A stretch of DNA of 64,000 bases from Timema cristinae (GCA_039000515.1 JBCFYV010000001.1:57149372-57213371), one strand, 5' to 3'; shown: positions 1 through 11,806, counted from the first letter of the stretch. Notes: a model not told the origin generated them from the sequence alone. Numbers and translations: made by a program.

Positions 1-1532
1 CAAACAAAATAATGAGAGATTATTTATAGCAAAAGAGTTTTGAAAAAAAAAATGACGCAGTGCTCAATTTTCCAGTCGTTAGAAAGTGAAACAGGTATTA
101 TTGCGCGCCTAGAGCCTCACCTAAATATCAGTTGCCAGCACTCAGAGCAGTTTCAATTTACCGGATCACAACAAGCTGGCAGTTTATTTGACATTACAGC
201 TTGCATTGTAATGAGCCGAGCACTGGCCATTATTTATTGTTGCCACGATACGGATCTGCAATTTGTTACACATTCCAAGCGGGATAGCCTCACGAGATGA
301 CGGTATAACGAGAACCACGGTTCCAGTATCCCATGACGATCTGAATTAGTTTGTTAAATAAAATATAATTTTAGTGCAAAAAGTCTTCGGACAAAAATGA
401 TACAAGTGACAAGACATGTTTATAATAGGATGAATAAAGTTTATTTACTGTGTTTTAAAATTACAAAAAAAAAATAGTATTCTTGTTTAGGAGAATGTGA
501 TATGATAATATTAAGTATAGTTATAATGATTAACAAACATATTCCTCAAGAGCAATGGCTGCACGGTCTAAAACGTTAGATTTTAGATCTAAATGGTCGT
601 AGTTGACGAATAAGTGGGGGTGCAGAGTGCAACAGAGGTAATTTTCCATTTATTAATTTCACTTTGATTTTCCACCATTCCACCAGGCTAGTTTGGGTAC
701 AATTCCTCTGAATGATCCTCCTCATCTCTTAACTCTTTAAGTCGTTAGTGACTCATACGTTGAACGTCATGATATGACCTCTGAGACATATTTTACATTT
801 GAATGATTTAGAATAGACTCATATCGGTGTGTATGGAAGTAAAGACGTCAGTCTCATCTTGTCGGGTTGGCCAGTGAGGTCATAGTAAGCCTGACCTCAC
901 TAAATTAATGAGATCCCAATAAGTAGTCTGGCCAACGTGTTAAAAAAAAAAGCATGTCAAAAAGCATCACTTCACCTAGTCTCGGTTGTCCTCTCAACAC
1001 AACGGACGGAAATATTTCGAATTGCAAATATTCTAGAGAAATTCCAATAGTTTCTTCCACGTCGCTTTAACTCCTCTATGACGATGGACTAGGCACATCC
1101 ATCATGTTTTAAAACCTTAAGAAAGCCTCTTCCATTAGCTATAACTACACCCCTCGCCACTGTTCCATTTTGCAGAAATATCAAACTTCAGAATCAATCC
1201 GCGATTCTTTGCGGTTTACGAAAATTATGACAACCAACAAACACTAAGACCCGATTATGTTGATCAACGTTGCAGAAATATGATATTTCGGAATACTACT
1301 ATACCTTAAAACATTTACTTGTATAGAATTCAAGGCCGTTTCCAGATAGCTAATTTCTTAAAATATTAATGATCAAAACTGCAAAGGTTTCTGAGGAAAA
1401 AATAAGGCGTTGCTTATGATTTTATAAAAGTGTATGCTTTCTCTTGTATTATAAAAGTAGTAGCTAGCAGCTATTCCTACTTAAAATGTGAGGGGGGCAC
1501 ATTTAAATACATTAAATACTGTAATATTATTA
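1..1532. other. Anonymous AT-rich DNA, no gene seen
   Basis: Only short open frames occur (an 86-codon one at 40-300 resembles no family I know). I see no splice-site pair, tRNA-like box pair or terminal repeat that I can support in this stretch. Confidence 0.6.
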
Positions 1533-1536
1533 TTAA

Positions 1537-1916
1537 GGAAGGTATGTAGGAGACGCGAGTAAATGTCGGTATTTTTGCAGATTTTATATCAAAACATATA
1601 TTTGATCAAAATAAATCAAAATATTACTTTAATACAAACTAAGTTTAATTTTATTCACATAGTGAACATTTGTTGAATATCTGTCAAGGGTGTCCTGGAA
1701 TTTAATGACAACTTTTTCTCTTCATTTAAAAAGTGTTTCTAATGCCGCTATGCTCATCCCAGATATACAAGAAATGTTCAGGTCAACATGTGAAGAAAAT
1801 TAAGTTATATGTTTGTACGGGATAAATAGTTTATTTATTTTGACCAAAAACGTGTTTTGCTAAAAAAAAAAACTGCAAAAACTCTGACATTATTTTGCGT
1901 TCCCTACATTCTCACC
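1537..1916 (+). mobile_element. MITE-D copy 1 (TTAA-type miniature element)
   Basis: About 380 bp beginning just after TTAA (1533-1536) with GGAAGG..GGAGACGCGAG and ending in an inverted version (GCGTTCCCTACATTCTCACC). The interior matches the copies at 37815, 50277 and 55203, including the phrases TTGAATATCTGTCAAGGGTG and TGTCCTGGAATTTAATGAC. The right flank is TAAA rather than TTAA, so the right TSD has decayed. It has no coding capacity and is probably non-autonomous and moved in trans by a piggyBac-type transposase (inference from the TTAA flanks of the cleaner copies). Confidence 0.75.
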
Positions 1917-1919
1917 TAA

Positions 1920-2914
1920 ATTTTCAATATGTGATCAAATGAGTTTGACACGCCTGACGTACGATAACCACCAAAGTAAACTGGGTCAAACCAAACATTC
2001 AACAGCGGTAATAAAGCACGTCACAGCCCAGTTCATCAGCTTCCCGCCACGGTGATAAGGGAATTATAGGTACCCCCCTAGCGAGCCATCACGAGCTGAC
2101 GGCGACGCGCGCGGACGGACTCCCCGGATGCCTAGTGGCTGAAGTGAGGTGAGGGAAGGTAAGGTGGGCGGTGATTTATTTCGAGGTGTCGCGGAGAATT
2201 ACTGCCACTAGTTGCTCCGACCACTATTAACACTACATTTTGTAATAGGAGGGTTTATTGGCATAACTCCACGTGTGAATGTACACTCCGTTTACAATGA
2301 AAGGCGATAGTCTTACCTTGACGGATTATATTGGGACCCAATATTATAGTCTACACCAGGAGTGCTCATTCTTTTTTTGGCGTGCCCCTATTTACGAAAG
2401 AATATTGAGCATGCCACTCTATATCAAACCTCAAATCTAGCCTTAACCTACAAACAACCGCCCGTAAAATTATACAAAAAAATGTATTTGTAATGTTTAC
2501 ATTTTTAACGTATTATTTAATCAATTCCTGAACAGGATACAGGTATTTTTAAAAGATCTTATCTGTGACACAATATTGTAAATTTAAAAAAATCAGTGAA
2601 AATGACAATAAAGCCGTTTGATAGGATAACCCCTCAATTAAGCATAATAATAGCATGTTTCAAGAATATATGATAAAATCATTCACGACTATTTATTGAA
2701 AAAACATGTATTAATAAAACAACGTTATTATAATAAATTAAGATATAAAAGTTTCATGATGACATGATTATGTTGTTTACCTGTTTTCTATTTTTGTTTT
2801 GTTTTACTTCACCCAAGGCGATCAGCACGAATACCGCAGGGTGGTCACCTAAGTGTCACAAACCTATAGTGTATACTCCGTTTACAGTGAATGGTAGACC
2901 GTCTATTGATGAGG
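1920..2914. other. Intergenic DNA with a GC-richer patch
   Basis: Nothing codes convincingly. The segment at about 2040-2210 is markedly richer in G+C and CpG than its surroundings (for example GACGGCGACGCGCGCGGACG). It could be a regulatory region, an untranslated first exon or the remnant of an old repeat; I cannot tell which. Confidence 0.4.
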
Positions 2915-2918
2915 TTAA

Positions 2919-3036
2919 GGCCCTGCCTACCCTCCCTGGCGGCGTGTTGAGCTTTCAGCTCTAAAATAGATGGCGTTGCTAACGTTATACAAACTGGTGG
3001 ATTCCAGCCATCAGGTTGGCAGAACTACTGGTTTGT
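2919..3036 (+). mobile_element. Small TTAA-bounded unit, copy 1 (abuts the giant palindrome)
   Basis: A 118-bp unit lies between TTAA at 2915-2918 and TTAA at 3037-3040. It starts GGCCCTGCCTACCC and ends ACTGGTTTGT. A second copy, inverted and with about 4 differences over the 126 bp including flanks, sits at 6968-7085 in the centre of the palindrome. The right-hand TTAA is shared with the palindrome, which starts with the same 14 bases. Two copies each precisely bounded by TTAA suggest a piggyBac-type MITE. Confidence 0.75.
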
Positions 3037-5054
3037 TTAAGGCCCTGCCTACCCATAAATGCACGGTTCTAAACAAAAGAATTTAAAACAAAATATATTT
3101 AATAATTCAACATTGTTGTTTTTTATTTATTTTAGTAACATATCTGGGCATCTTTCATAATTCTTATGGAATTTTCAAACCATGCTAAAAATAGTTATTG
3201 AAATATTTTCATTAAATGGTTTCCATTTCAATGCATTTTAAATGGGAAAACAAAAATTATTAAAGGATTTATTTATTTTCTTTGTATAATTAAGCTAGAG
3301 TGTTTGTTTATAACATTCTATTTAATGAATAATTTCTTTTCTTTTTAGACATATTTTTTAATTTGGGTTAGCTTCAATAATCACGACGATATTGAGCTCT
3401 AACGACTCCCAAGTCGACCCTCTAGTCAAAATACATGGTTTTAAATACAACTTTTCCTTCTGCAACTAGTTGTCATAGCTGATAATAGGTGCTGTTAGTA
3501 TGATCATTATCCATTTACAAGCTAGTATCGTATTGCAATAGTTGGCTAACCTGCTGTATCGGAATGCAGGCGGCAATGGAGGGTTAAACTTATCTCTGTG
3601 ACCTTCTTGAGTCAAAGAAACATTAATACCATGTACGTTAGGATAAGAAGGGCCAATGTCCAATTATGAAAATTTGCGTAATTAAATATAAACAACTAAA
3701 CATCTTAATATATTCAGTAACTAAAATACTCACAAAGTCTTCCTGCTGTGTGAATAAATATAGTTGGTCCCTACTTACTTCAATGAGAGTATTACTCTAG
3801 TGATACATTATTTTCAAAGAAAAAACCACATGCTTCTCCATACACAAAGTTTTATGACATTGGCCCTTATTTACCTGAGACAGTAAAACATGTAAAATTC
3901 TTCACTCTTATCTTATATTCTTTCTTGGGTTTTCTCATTCTTTAGCACTACACGTTGTAATAATAAGAGTTAATATTCAAAGTATATGAAAACTACTGTA
4001 CATTGAATTTTTAATCCACTATTATAATAAATAAAAATAAACATTCCTGCTCATATCAAACATAGTTATTTTAAATAAAATTTGGTCTAAATGTAATTTG
4101 GAGACGTTCTCAGTATAATTTTATATACTAGTTTTTATTTTACGGTCTAGGATTTGACTTTCATTGGACTTTGGAATAAGTTATTTTTCAAAAAGTTAAT
4201 GAACAAAGTTTTTGGTAGTCAAGATGTGAAAATGTTAATTTAATTTTATTAGCGTGTTAAATGTGATTACTTTTAATTTGAACCTGTTGCATTCTCGCAG
4301 TCTGTGCGCTCGTTTCGGAAGAAATGTATCGAATCCCGAACAATAAGTAGCCACGGTGATTACTTTTTATATAATTAACAATATGTGACCTTTGTTGCTT
4401 TCGAACAAAATCCAAGGGATTGTATAAATTTTGAGGTTGAGAAGTATTTACAAAATATTATTTTATATCCTTGTGAATAATAAGTTTATGAAGAAAGGGC
4501 GCACAAAGAAAATCAAAGATATAATTGATTATTTAACTTCTTGTAGTAAAGGGTAAGTTTTTTTTTTAATGGTATGCATATTACTGTTGCTTAGGCTATC
4601 TGTATCTACTAATTTAAGTTCAATGGATGAGCAGCAATACTATTTTATTTACTGTAGAAATAATATCAAAATTAAGATACAAATAAATATTTCTATATAA
4701 CAATGCAGCGATTATTCTGATATTTCAAGTACTTTTTTTTTTAAAGAAAAGCTCTTAGCTGAAAGTAAATGTTACTAACACTCTGTAACGCACTTATTGT
4801 ATGTTCAAAATCTCTTGTGCCTTGGCTGAGTTCGTATCACGCTAGTACTAAGTAATTTCAACCTAACAGGGAATCGAACTAGTCAAGTTATTGAGCTGAT
4901 TAATTTACGCACTCAGTGCTCAGTCATAGCACTTTAGCAATATTGACCACGACATGAAGCCGATGATAAGTAAAATATATTTAAAACCATTAGAGTTAAT
5001 GAACTTTTGTGTTCCCTATGCCATAAAGTAAGTAAGTAAGTAGTTGATACCCGA

Positions 5055-5390
5055 CCGCCTCTGTTGTATAGTGGTCAGATTTACTGTCTTCAGATACTGA
5101 AGTCCCAAGTTCGATCCCCAGTGCCCCTAATTGTGTCTGTGAAGCAGTGGGTCTGAAACGGAACCAAAATCAACCCCGTGAGGACAAATGAGGAGATAAT
5201 TGAATGAATAAGTAGCGCTTCAGTCTAGAAAACTGAGATAGAAGTCTGGAGGGCTCGTTGTGCTAACCACATGGCACCCTCAGCTTGAAAATGTTGGCCC
5301 TATCTTTGCCAACATACGGCAGCCTCTCGATTGGTATAGCCTGCTTGCAGGCTGACACCATGGAGATATTACTCAAGTTAAACTCTACCA
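5055..5390 (+). mobile_element. SINE family C, in left arm
   Basis: The head resembles a tRNA gene: an A-box-like GTATAGTGGTCAG and a B-box-like AGTTCGATCCCC. It is followed by a body that contains GTCTGTGAAGCAGTGGGTCT and ends near ACACCATGGAGATATTACT. Relatives lie at 9349-9671 (mirror copy), 12500-12830 (minus) and 45811-45981 (plus). It does not share the tail used by families A and B. Confidence 0.75.
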
Positions 5391-5487
5391 ATAGGATAAA
5401 AAATTATTCCCAAAAATATTTATTTCTGGAAAATTGTGTAAATCCTATAGATGTTTGAAAACTGTAAACACCGTATTAAATAACAGA

Positions 5488-5732
5488 TACCCACTTCAGT
5501 GGCTGAGTGGTCTAAGGTGTCACTAGTGTTAAATGGGCCTGCTGATAGCGGAGCACTTGGGGTGCAAATCCTGGTCGAGTCTATTGAGGGTAGTTTTTCC
5601 TAAATTGTTTCCCCATCTTCCAAAATAAAAATGCTGGTAGATAACCTCTCAAATGCTTCTTTCCTCATTACCACCCAATTAGATTATCATATATGCGTAT
5701 AACATGAACAGGTAGTATGACGTGGTGATATC
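5488..5732 (+). mobile_element. SINE family B, in left arm
   Basis: It starts with the family B head ACCCACTTCAGTGGCTGAGT and tRNA-like TGGTCTAAGG, and ends in a decayed version of the shared tail (GCGTATAACATGAACAGGTA, then GTATGACGTGGTGATA). The mirror copy is 8991-9232. Confidence 0.8.
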
Positions 5733-6084
5733 AGTAATAAAAATAACAGATATATTTATAGTCAAAATTGTTATAGTCTTAGAAATGAAACCGCTTTTAA
5801 AATATTTTATTGCCTCCTTAGCCTTTAAATTTTAAAAATTAGCCAAAGCACAGTGGCCAAATTTAGCACATTAAATTTTAGTTATTTTTTATTTTACCTG
5901 CTTACTAATAAACTCAAATAAATGGTACAACAAAATCGTATAGGTTATTTATTATAGTTAGTGACAAAACCTTCAAAAATAAGTTATCTCTAATTTTACC
6001 TTAAATAAATTTTTCTCTGATAAATAAGTGTACATTATTATTTATCACTACCCTCACCAGATATTTATTTGAAAAAATTTCAAT

Positions 6085-6740
6085 AGTGGTACAACAGCAT
6101 TAACCTGGAGTCACGTGACACTTTGATAGGCTAATTACTCAAAATGGGTACGGGTACAAAACTTTCTCTTTGTGGTACAAAACGGTACAAAACTATTATA
6201 AAACTTTGGCATCAAAAAAAGTTCAAAATCAAAAGGGGTACAACCGCATTTACCTGGAGTACGTGGAGTACTCACTCTGATATGCTAATTACTCAAAACT
6301 GGTACGGGTACAATACTTTTTCTTTCTGGTACAAAACGGTACAAAACTAGTACAAAACTTTGGCATCAAAAAAAGTTCAAAATTAAAAAGTAGTAAAACA
6401 GCATTAACCTTGAGTCACCACTTTGATATGCTAATTACTCAAATTGGGTACGGATACAAAACTTTGGCATCAAAAAAAGTTCAAAATTCAAAAGTGGTAC
6501 AACTGCATTAACCTAGAGTCACCACTTTGATATGCTAATTACTCAAAATGGGCACGGGTACAAAATGGTATAAAACTAGTACAAAACTTTGGTATAAAAA
6601 AAATTCAAAAGTGGTACAACAGCATTAACCTGGAGTCACCACGTTGATATGCTAATTACTCAAAACGGGTACGGGTACAAAACGGTACAAAACTAGTACT
6701 AAACTTTGGCATCAAAAAGGTTCTAAATTCAAAAGTGGCA
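6085..6740 (+). repeat. Tandem array in left arm (GGTACAAAAC-type, about 5 units)
   Basis: Units of roughly 110-190 bp repeat the blocks GGTACAACAGCATTAACCTG, AGTCACCACTTTGATATGCT, AATTACTCAAAATGGGTACG, and ACTTTGGCATCAAAAAAAGT. Short frames in this region are translations of the array, not genes. Confidence 0.9.
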
Positions 6741-6967
6741 CTACAGGTTAATGGACGTCTAGCTGACTGGAATGAATAAGCTAATTTTTCTGCTCGAGAG
6801 TGTGATTGTATCTTGACGTTATGTCTCCCCACGTTTAGTCAAACTTGGTCGCCTACACACTTTACGGTCCGGCACTACACTTCTTATCTCTCTCAATTCT
6901 TGGAAAAAAGTTTGCTTGCTGCTTTTACTGATTACCGGTCGTGGTCGCCAGTCTCCCAATTGTTTAA

Positions 6968-7085
6968 ACAAACCAGTAATTCTGCCAACATGATGGCTGG
7001 AATCCACCAGTTTGTATAACGTTAGCAACGCCATCTATTTTAGAGCTGAAAGCTCAACACACCGCCAGAGAGGGTAGGCAGGGCC
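6968..7085 (-). mobile_element. Small TTAA-bounded unit, copy 2 (centre of palindrome)
   Basis: The unit is the reverse complement of 2919-3036 and sits between TTAA at 6964-6967 and TTAA at 7086-7089. The flanks are CAATTGTTTAA and TTAAACAATTG. Removing the unit and one TTAA leaves a perfect central palindrome CAATTGTTTAAACAATTG. This is what an insertion at TTAA with TTAA duplication would produce. Confidence 0.85.
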
Positions 7086-7309
7086 TTAAACAATTGGGAG
7101 ACTGGCGACCACGACCGGTAATCAGTAAAGGCAGCAAGCAAACTTTTTTCCAAGAATTGAGAGAGATAAGAAGTGTAGTGCCGGACCGTAAAGTGTGTAG
7201 GCGACCAAGTTAGACTAAACGTGGGGAGACATAACGTCAAGATACAATCACACTCTCGAGCAGAAAAATTAGCTTATTCATTCCAGTCAGCTAGACGTCC
7301 ATTAACCTG

Positions 7310-8625
7310 TAGTACCACTTTTGAATTTAGAACCTTTTGATGCCAAAGTGTAGTACTAGTTTAGTACCATTTTGTACCCGTACCCGTTTTGAGTAATTAG
7401 CATATCAAAGTGAGTACTCCACGTACTCCAGGTAAATGCGGTTGTACCCCTTTTGATTTTGAACTTTTTTTGATGCCAAAGTTTTGTAATAGTTTTGTAC
7501 CGATTTGTAACACAAATAAGTTTTGTACCCATACTCATTTTCAGTAATTAGCATATCAAAGTGGTGACTCCAGGTTAATGCTGTTGTACCACTTTTGAAT
7601 TTTTTGATGCCAAAGTTTTGTACTAGTTTTGTACCGTTTTGTAACACAAATAAGTTTTGTACCCGTACCCATTTTGAGTAATTAGCATATCAAAGTGGTG
7701 ACTCCAGGTTAATGCTGTTGTACCACTTTTGAATATTTTCATGCCAAAGTTTTGTACCAGTTTTGTACCAATTTGAGTAATTAGCATATCAACGCGGTGA
7801 CTCCAGGTTAATGCTGTTGTACCACTTTTGAATTTTTTTATACCAAAGTTTTGTACTAGTTTTGTACCATTTTGTACCCGTACCCATTTTGAGTAATTAG
7901 CATATCAAAGTGGTGACTTTAGGTTAATGCAGTTGTACCACTTTTGAATTTTGAACTTTTTTTGATGCCAAAGTTTTGTATCCGTACCCATTTTGAGTAA
8001 TTAGCATATCAAAGTGGTGACTCAAGGTCAATGCTGTTTTACTACTTTTTAATTTTGAACTTTTTTGATGCCAAAGTATTGTACTAGTTTTGTACCGTTT
8101 TGTACCAGAAAGAAAAAGTATTGTACCCGTACCCGTTTTGAGTAATTAGCATATCAAAGTGAGTACTCCACGTACTCCAGATAAATGCGGTTGTACCCCT
8201 TTTGATTTTGAACTTTTTTTGATGCCAAAGTTTTGTAATAGTTTTGTACCGTTTTGTAACACAAATAAGTTTTGTACCCATACCCATTTTCAGTAATTAG
8301 CATATCAAAGTGGTGACTCCAGGTTAATGCTGTTGTACCACTTTTGAATTTTTTGATGCCAAAGTTTTGTACTAGTTTTGTACCGTTTTGTAACACAAAT
8401 AAGTTTTGTACCCGTACCCATTTTGAGTAATTAGCATATCAAAGTGGTGACTCCAGGTTAATGCTGTTGTACCAAGTTTGAATTTTTTCATGCCAAGTTT
8501 TGTACTAGTTCTGTACCGTTTTGTACCACAAAGAGAAAGTTTTGTACCCGTACCCATTTTGAGTAATTAGCATATCAAAATGTCACGTGACTCCAGGTTA
8601 ATGCTGTTGTACCACTATTGAAATT
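7310..8625 (-). repeat. Tandem array in right arm (about 9-10 units)
   Basis: It uses the same units as 6085-6740 on the opposite strand, about twice as many. Blocks TTTGTACCCGTACCCATTTT, GAGTAATTAGCATATCAAAG and TGACTCCAGGTTAATGCTGT recur throughout. The expansion explains nearly all of the arm length difference. Confidence 0.9.
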
Positions 8626-8990
8626 TTTTCAAATAAATATCTGGTGAGGGTAGTGATAAATAATAATGTACACTTATTTATCAGAGAAAAATTTATTTAA
8701 GGTAAAATTAGAGATAACTTATTTTTGAAGGTTTTGTCACTAACTATAATAAATAACCTATACGATTGAGTATGTAGCCTACGATTTTGTCGTACCATTT
8801 ATTTGAGTTTATTAGTAAGCAGGTAAAATAAAAAATAACTAAAATTTAATGTGCTAAATTTGGCCACTGTGCTTTGACTAATTTTTAAAATTTAAAGGCT
8901 AAGGAGGCAATAACATATTTTAAAAGCAGTTTCATTTCGAAGACTATAACAATTTTGACTAAAAATATATCTGTTATTTTTATTACTGAT

Positions 8991-9232
8991 ATTACCACGT
9001 CATACTACCTGTTCATGTTATACGCATATATGATAATCTAATTGGGTGGTAATGAGGAAAGAAGCATTTGAGAGGTTATCTACCAGCATTTTTATTTTGG
9101 AAGATGGGGAAACAATTTAGGAAAAACTACCCTCAATAGACTCGACCAGGATTTGCACCCCAAGTGCTCCGCTATCAGCAGGCCAATTTAACACTAGTGA
9201 CACCTTAGACCACTCAGCCACTGAAGTGGGTA
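8991..9232 (-). mobile_element. SINE family B, mirror copy in right arm
   Basis: Reverse complement of 5488-5732 with a few substitutions. It occupies the same place in the arm, so it was duplicated with the arm rather than inserted independently. Confidence 0.8.
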
Positions 9233-9348
9233 TCTGTTAATTAATACGGTGTTTACAGTTTTCAAACATCTATAGGATTTACACAATTTTCCAGAAATAA
9301 ATGTTTTTGGGAATAATTTTTTATCCTATTGGTAGAGTTTAACTTGAG

Positions 9349-9671
9349 TAATATCTCCATGGTGTCAGCCTGCAAGCAGGCTATACCAATCGAGAGGCTG
9401 CCGTATGTTGGCAAAGATAGGGCCAACATTTTCAAGCTGAGGGTGCCATGTGGCTAGCACAACGAGCCCTCCAGACTTCTATCTCAGTTTTCTAGACTGA
9501 AGCGCTACTTATTCATTCAATTATCTCCTCATTTGTCCTCACGAGGTTGATTTTGGTTCCGTTTCAGACCCACTGCTTCACAGACAGAATTAGGGGCACT
9601 GGGGATCGAACTTGGGACTTCAGTATCTGAAGCCAGTAAATCTGACCACTATACAACAGAGGCGGTCGGGT
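9349..9671 (-). mobile_element. SINE family C, mirror copy in right arm
   Basis: Reverse complement of 5055-5390. The B-box-like GGGGATCGAACTTGGGACTT and the tRNA-like head are readable on the minus strand. Confidence 0.75.
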
Positions 9672-11806
9672 ATCAAATACTTACATACTTACTTTATGGC
9701 ATAGGGAACACAAAAGTTCATTAATTTTAATGGTTTTAAATATATATTTACTTATCATCGGCTTCATGTCGTGGTCAATATTGCTAAAGTGCTATGACTG
9801 AGCACTGAGTGCGTAAATTAATCAGCTCAATAACTTGACTAGTTCGATTCCCTGTTAGGTTGAAATTACTTAGTACTAGCGTGATACGAACTCGGCCAAG
9901 GCACAAGAGATTTTGAACATACAATAAGTGTGTTACAGAGTGTTAGTAACATTTACTTTCAGCTAAGAGCTTTTCTTTAAAAAAAAAGTACTTGAAATAT
10001 CAGAATAATCGCTGCATTGTTATATAGAAGTATTTATTTGTATCTTAATTTTGATATTATTTCTACAGTAAATAAAATAGTATCGCTGCTCATCCATTGT
10101 ACTTAAATTAGTAGATACAGATAGCCTAAGCGCCAGTAATATGCATACCATTAAAAAAAACTTACCCTTTACTACAAGAAGTTAAATAATCAATTATATC
10201 TTTGATTTTCTTTGTGCGCCCTTTCTTCATAAACTTGTTATTCACAAGGATATAAAATAATATTTTGTAAATACTTCTCCACCTCAAAATTTATACAAGC
10301 CATTGGATTTTGTTCGAAAGCAAAAAGGTCACATATTGTTAATTATATAAAAAGTAATCACCGTGGGTACTTATTGTTCGGGATTCGATACATTTCTTCC
10401 AAAACGAGCGCACAAACTGCGAGAATGCAACAGGTTCAAATTAAAAGTAATCACATTTAACACGCTAATAAAATAAAATTAACATTTTCACATCTTGACT
10501 ACCAAAAACATCGTTCATTAACTTTTTGAAAAATAACTTATTCCAAAGTCCAATGAGAGTCAAATCCTAGACCGTAAAATAAAAACTAGTATATAAAATT
10601 ATACTGAGAACGTCTCCAAATTACATTTAGACCAAACTTTATTTAAAATAACTATGTTTGATATGAGCAGAAATGTTTATTTTTATTTATTATAATAGTG
10701 GATTAAAAATTCAATGTACAGTAGTTTTCATTTACTTTGAATATTAACACTTATTATTACAACGTGTAGTGCTAAAGAATGAGAAAACTCAAGAAAGAAT
10801 ATAAGATAAGAGTGAAGAATTTTACATGTTTTACTGTCTCAGTTAAATAAGGGCTAATGTCATAAAACTTTGTGTATGGAGAAGCATGTGGCTTTTTCTT
10901 TGAAAATAATGTATCACTAGAGTAATACTCTCATTGAAGTAAGTAGGGACTAACTATATTTATTCACACAGCAGGAAGACTTTGTGAGTATTTTAGTTAC
11001 TGAATATATTAAGATGTTTAATTGTTTATATTTAATTACGCAAATTTTCATAATTGGACATTGGCCCTTCTTATCCTAACGTACATGGTATTAATGTTTC
11101 TTTGACTCAAGAAGGTCACAGAGATTAGTTTAACCCTCCATTGCCGCCTGCATTCCGATACAGCAGGTTAGCCAACGCTTGCAAAATGTTACTAGCTTGT
11201 AAATGGGTAATGATCATACTAACGGCACCTATTATCAGCTATGACAACTAGTTGCAGAAGGAAAAGTTGTATTTAAAACCATGTATTTTGACTAGAGAGT
11301 CGACTTGGGAGTCGTTAGAGCTCAATATCGTCGTGATTATTGAAGCTAACCCAAATTAAAAAATATGTCTAAAAAGAAAAAGAAATTATTCATTAAATAG
11401 TATGTTATAAACAAACACTCTAGCTTAATTGTACAAAGAAAATAAATAAATCCATTAATAATTTTTGTTTTCCCATTTAAAATGCATTGAAATGGAAACA
11501 TTTTAATGAAAATATTTCAATAACTATTTTTAGCATGGTTTGAAAATTCCATAAGAATTATGAAAGATGCCCAGATATGTTACTAAAATAAATAAAAAAC
11601 AACAAGGTTGAATTATTAAATATATTTTGTTCTAAATTCTTTTGTTTAGAACCGTGCATTTATGGGTAGGCAGGGCCTTAAACCAAAAACAATGAGGGGT
11701 ACATAGTGTTAAAATAACACGTACGCATGCGCCAACTAGCTGTAGATGAATAACAGTTGAGCGTTATATTGGAGAATCATGGCAAAACACGTTGTCTCCA
11801 TTTTTT

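Larger units (their letters stand above)
3041..6963 (+). repeat. Left arm of the giant inverted repeat
   Basis: This arm pairs with 7090-11677. It contains, outside to inside, unique AT-rich DNA, a family C SINE (5055-5390), a family B SINE (5488-5732), AT-rich DNA, a tandem array (about 6085-6740) and a 220-bp central segment ending CAATTG before TTTAA. Confidence 0.9.
3041..11677. mobile_element. Giant TTAA-flanked palindromic element (8.6 kb)
   Basis: TTAA at 3037-3040 and at 11678-11681 bracket an inverted repeat whose two outer ends read TTAAGGCCCTGCCTACCC. The left arm (3041-6963) and right arm (7090-11677) align as reverse complements over nearly their full length. The innermost 190 bases differ at about two positions, and the outer ends differ by a few percent. 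The 665-bp length difference is mainly extra tandem-repeat units in the right arm (7310-8625 against 6085-6740), plus a small insertion near 8765-8785. No transposase or other long frame is present; the short frames that recur in both arms are tandem-repeat translations. It behaves like a non-autonomous foldback element with both ends derived from one terminus. Confidence 0.88.
7090..11677 (-). repeat. Right arm of the giant inverted repeat
   Basis: This is the reverse complement of 3041-6963, with a longer tandem array (7310-8625) and a small insertion near 8765-8785 between two ATCGTA-like sequences. The outer end is GGGTAGGCAGGGCC followed by TTAA. Confidence 0.9.

Noticed and set aside
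6813..8557. Several 60-80-codon frames repeated on both strands
   Set aside because: They are translations of the inverted arms and of the tandem array; the same peptide recurs because the DNA repeats.
3037..11681. Palindrome as a mere assembly or sequencing fold-back
   Set aside because: The arms differ by substitutions, a private insertion near 8765-8785 and a twofold difference in tandem units, and both outer ends stop precisely at TTAA. A fold-back chimera would give essentially identical arms with no biological boundary.
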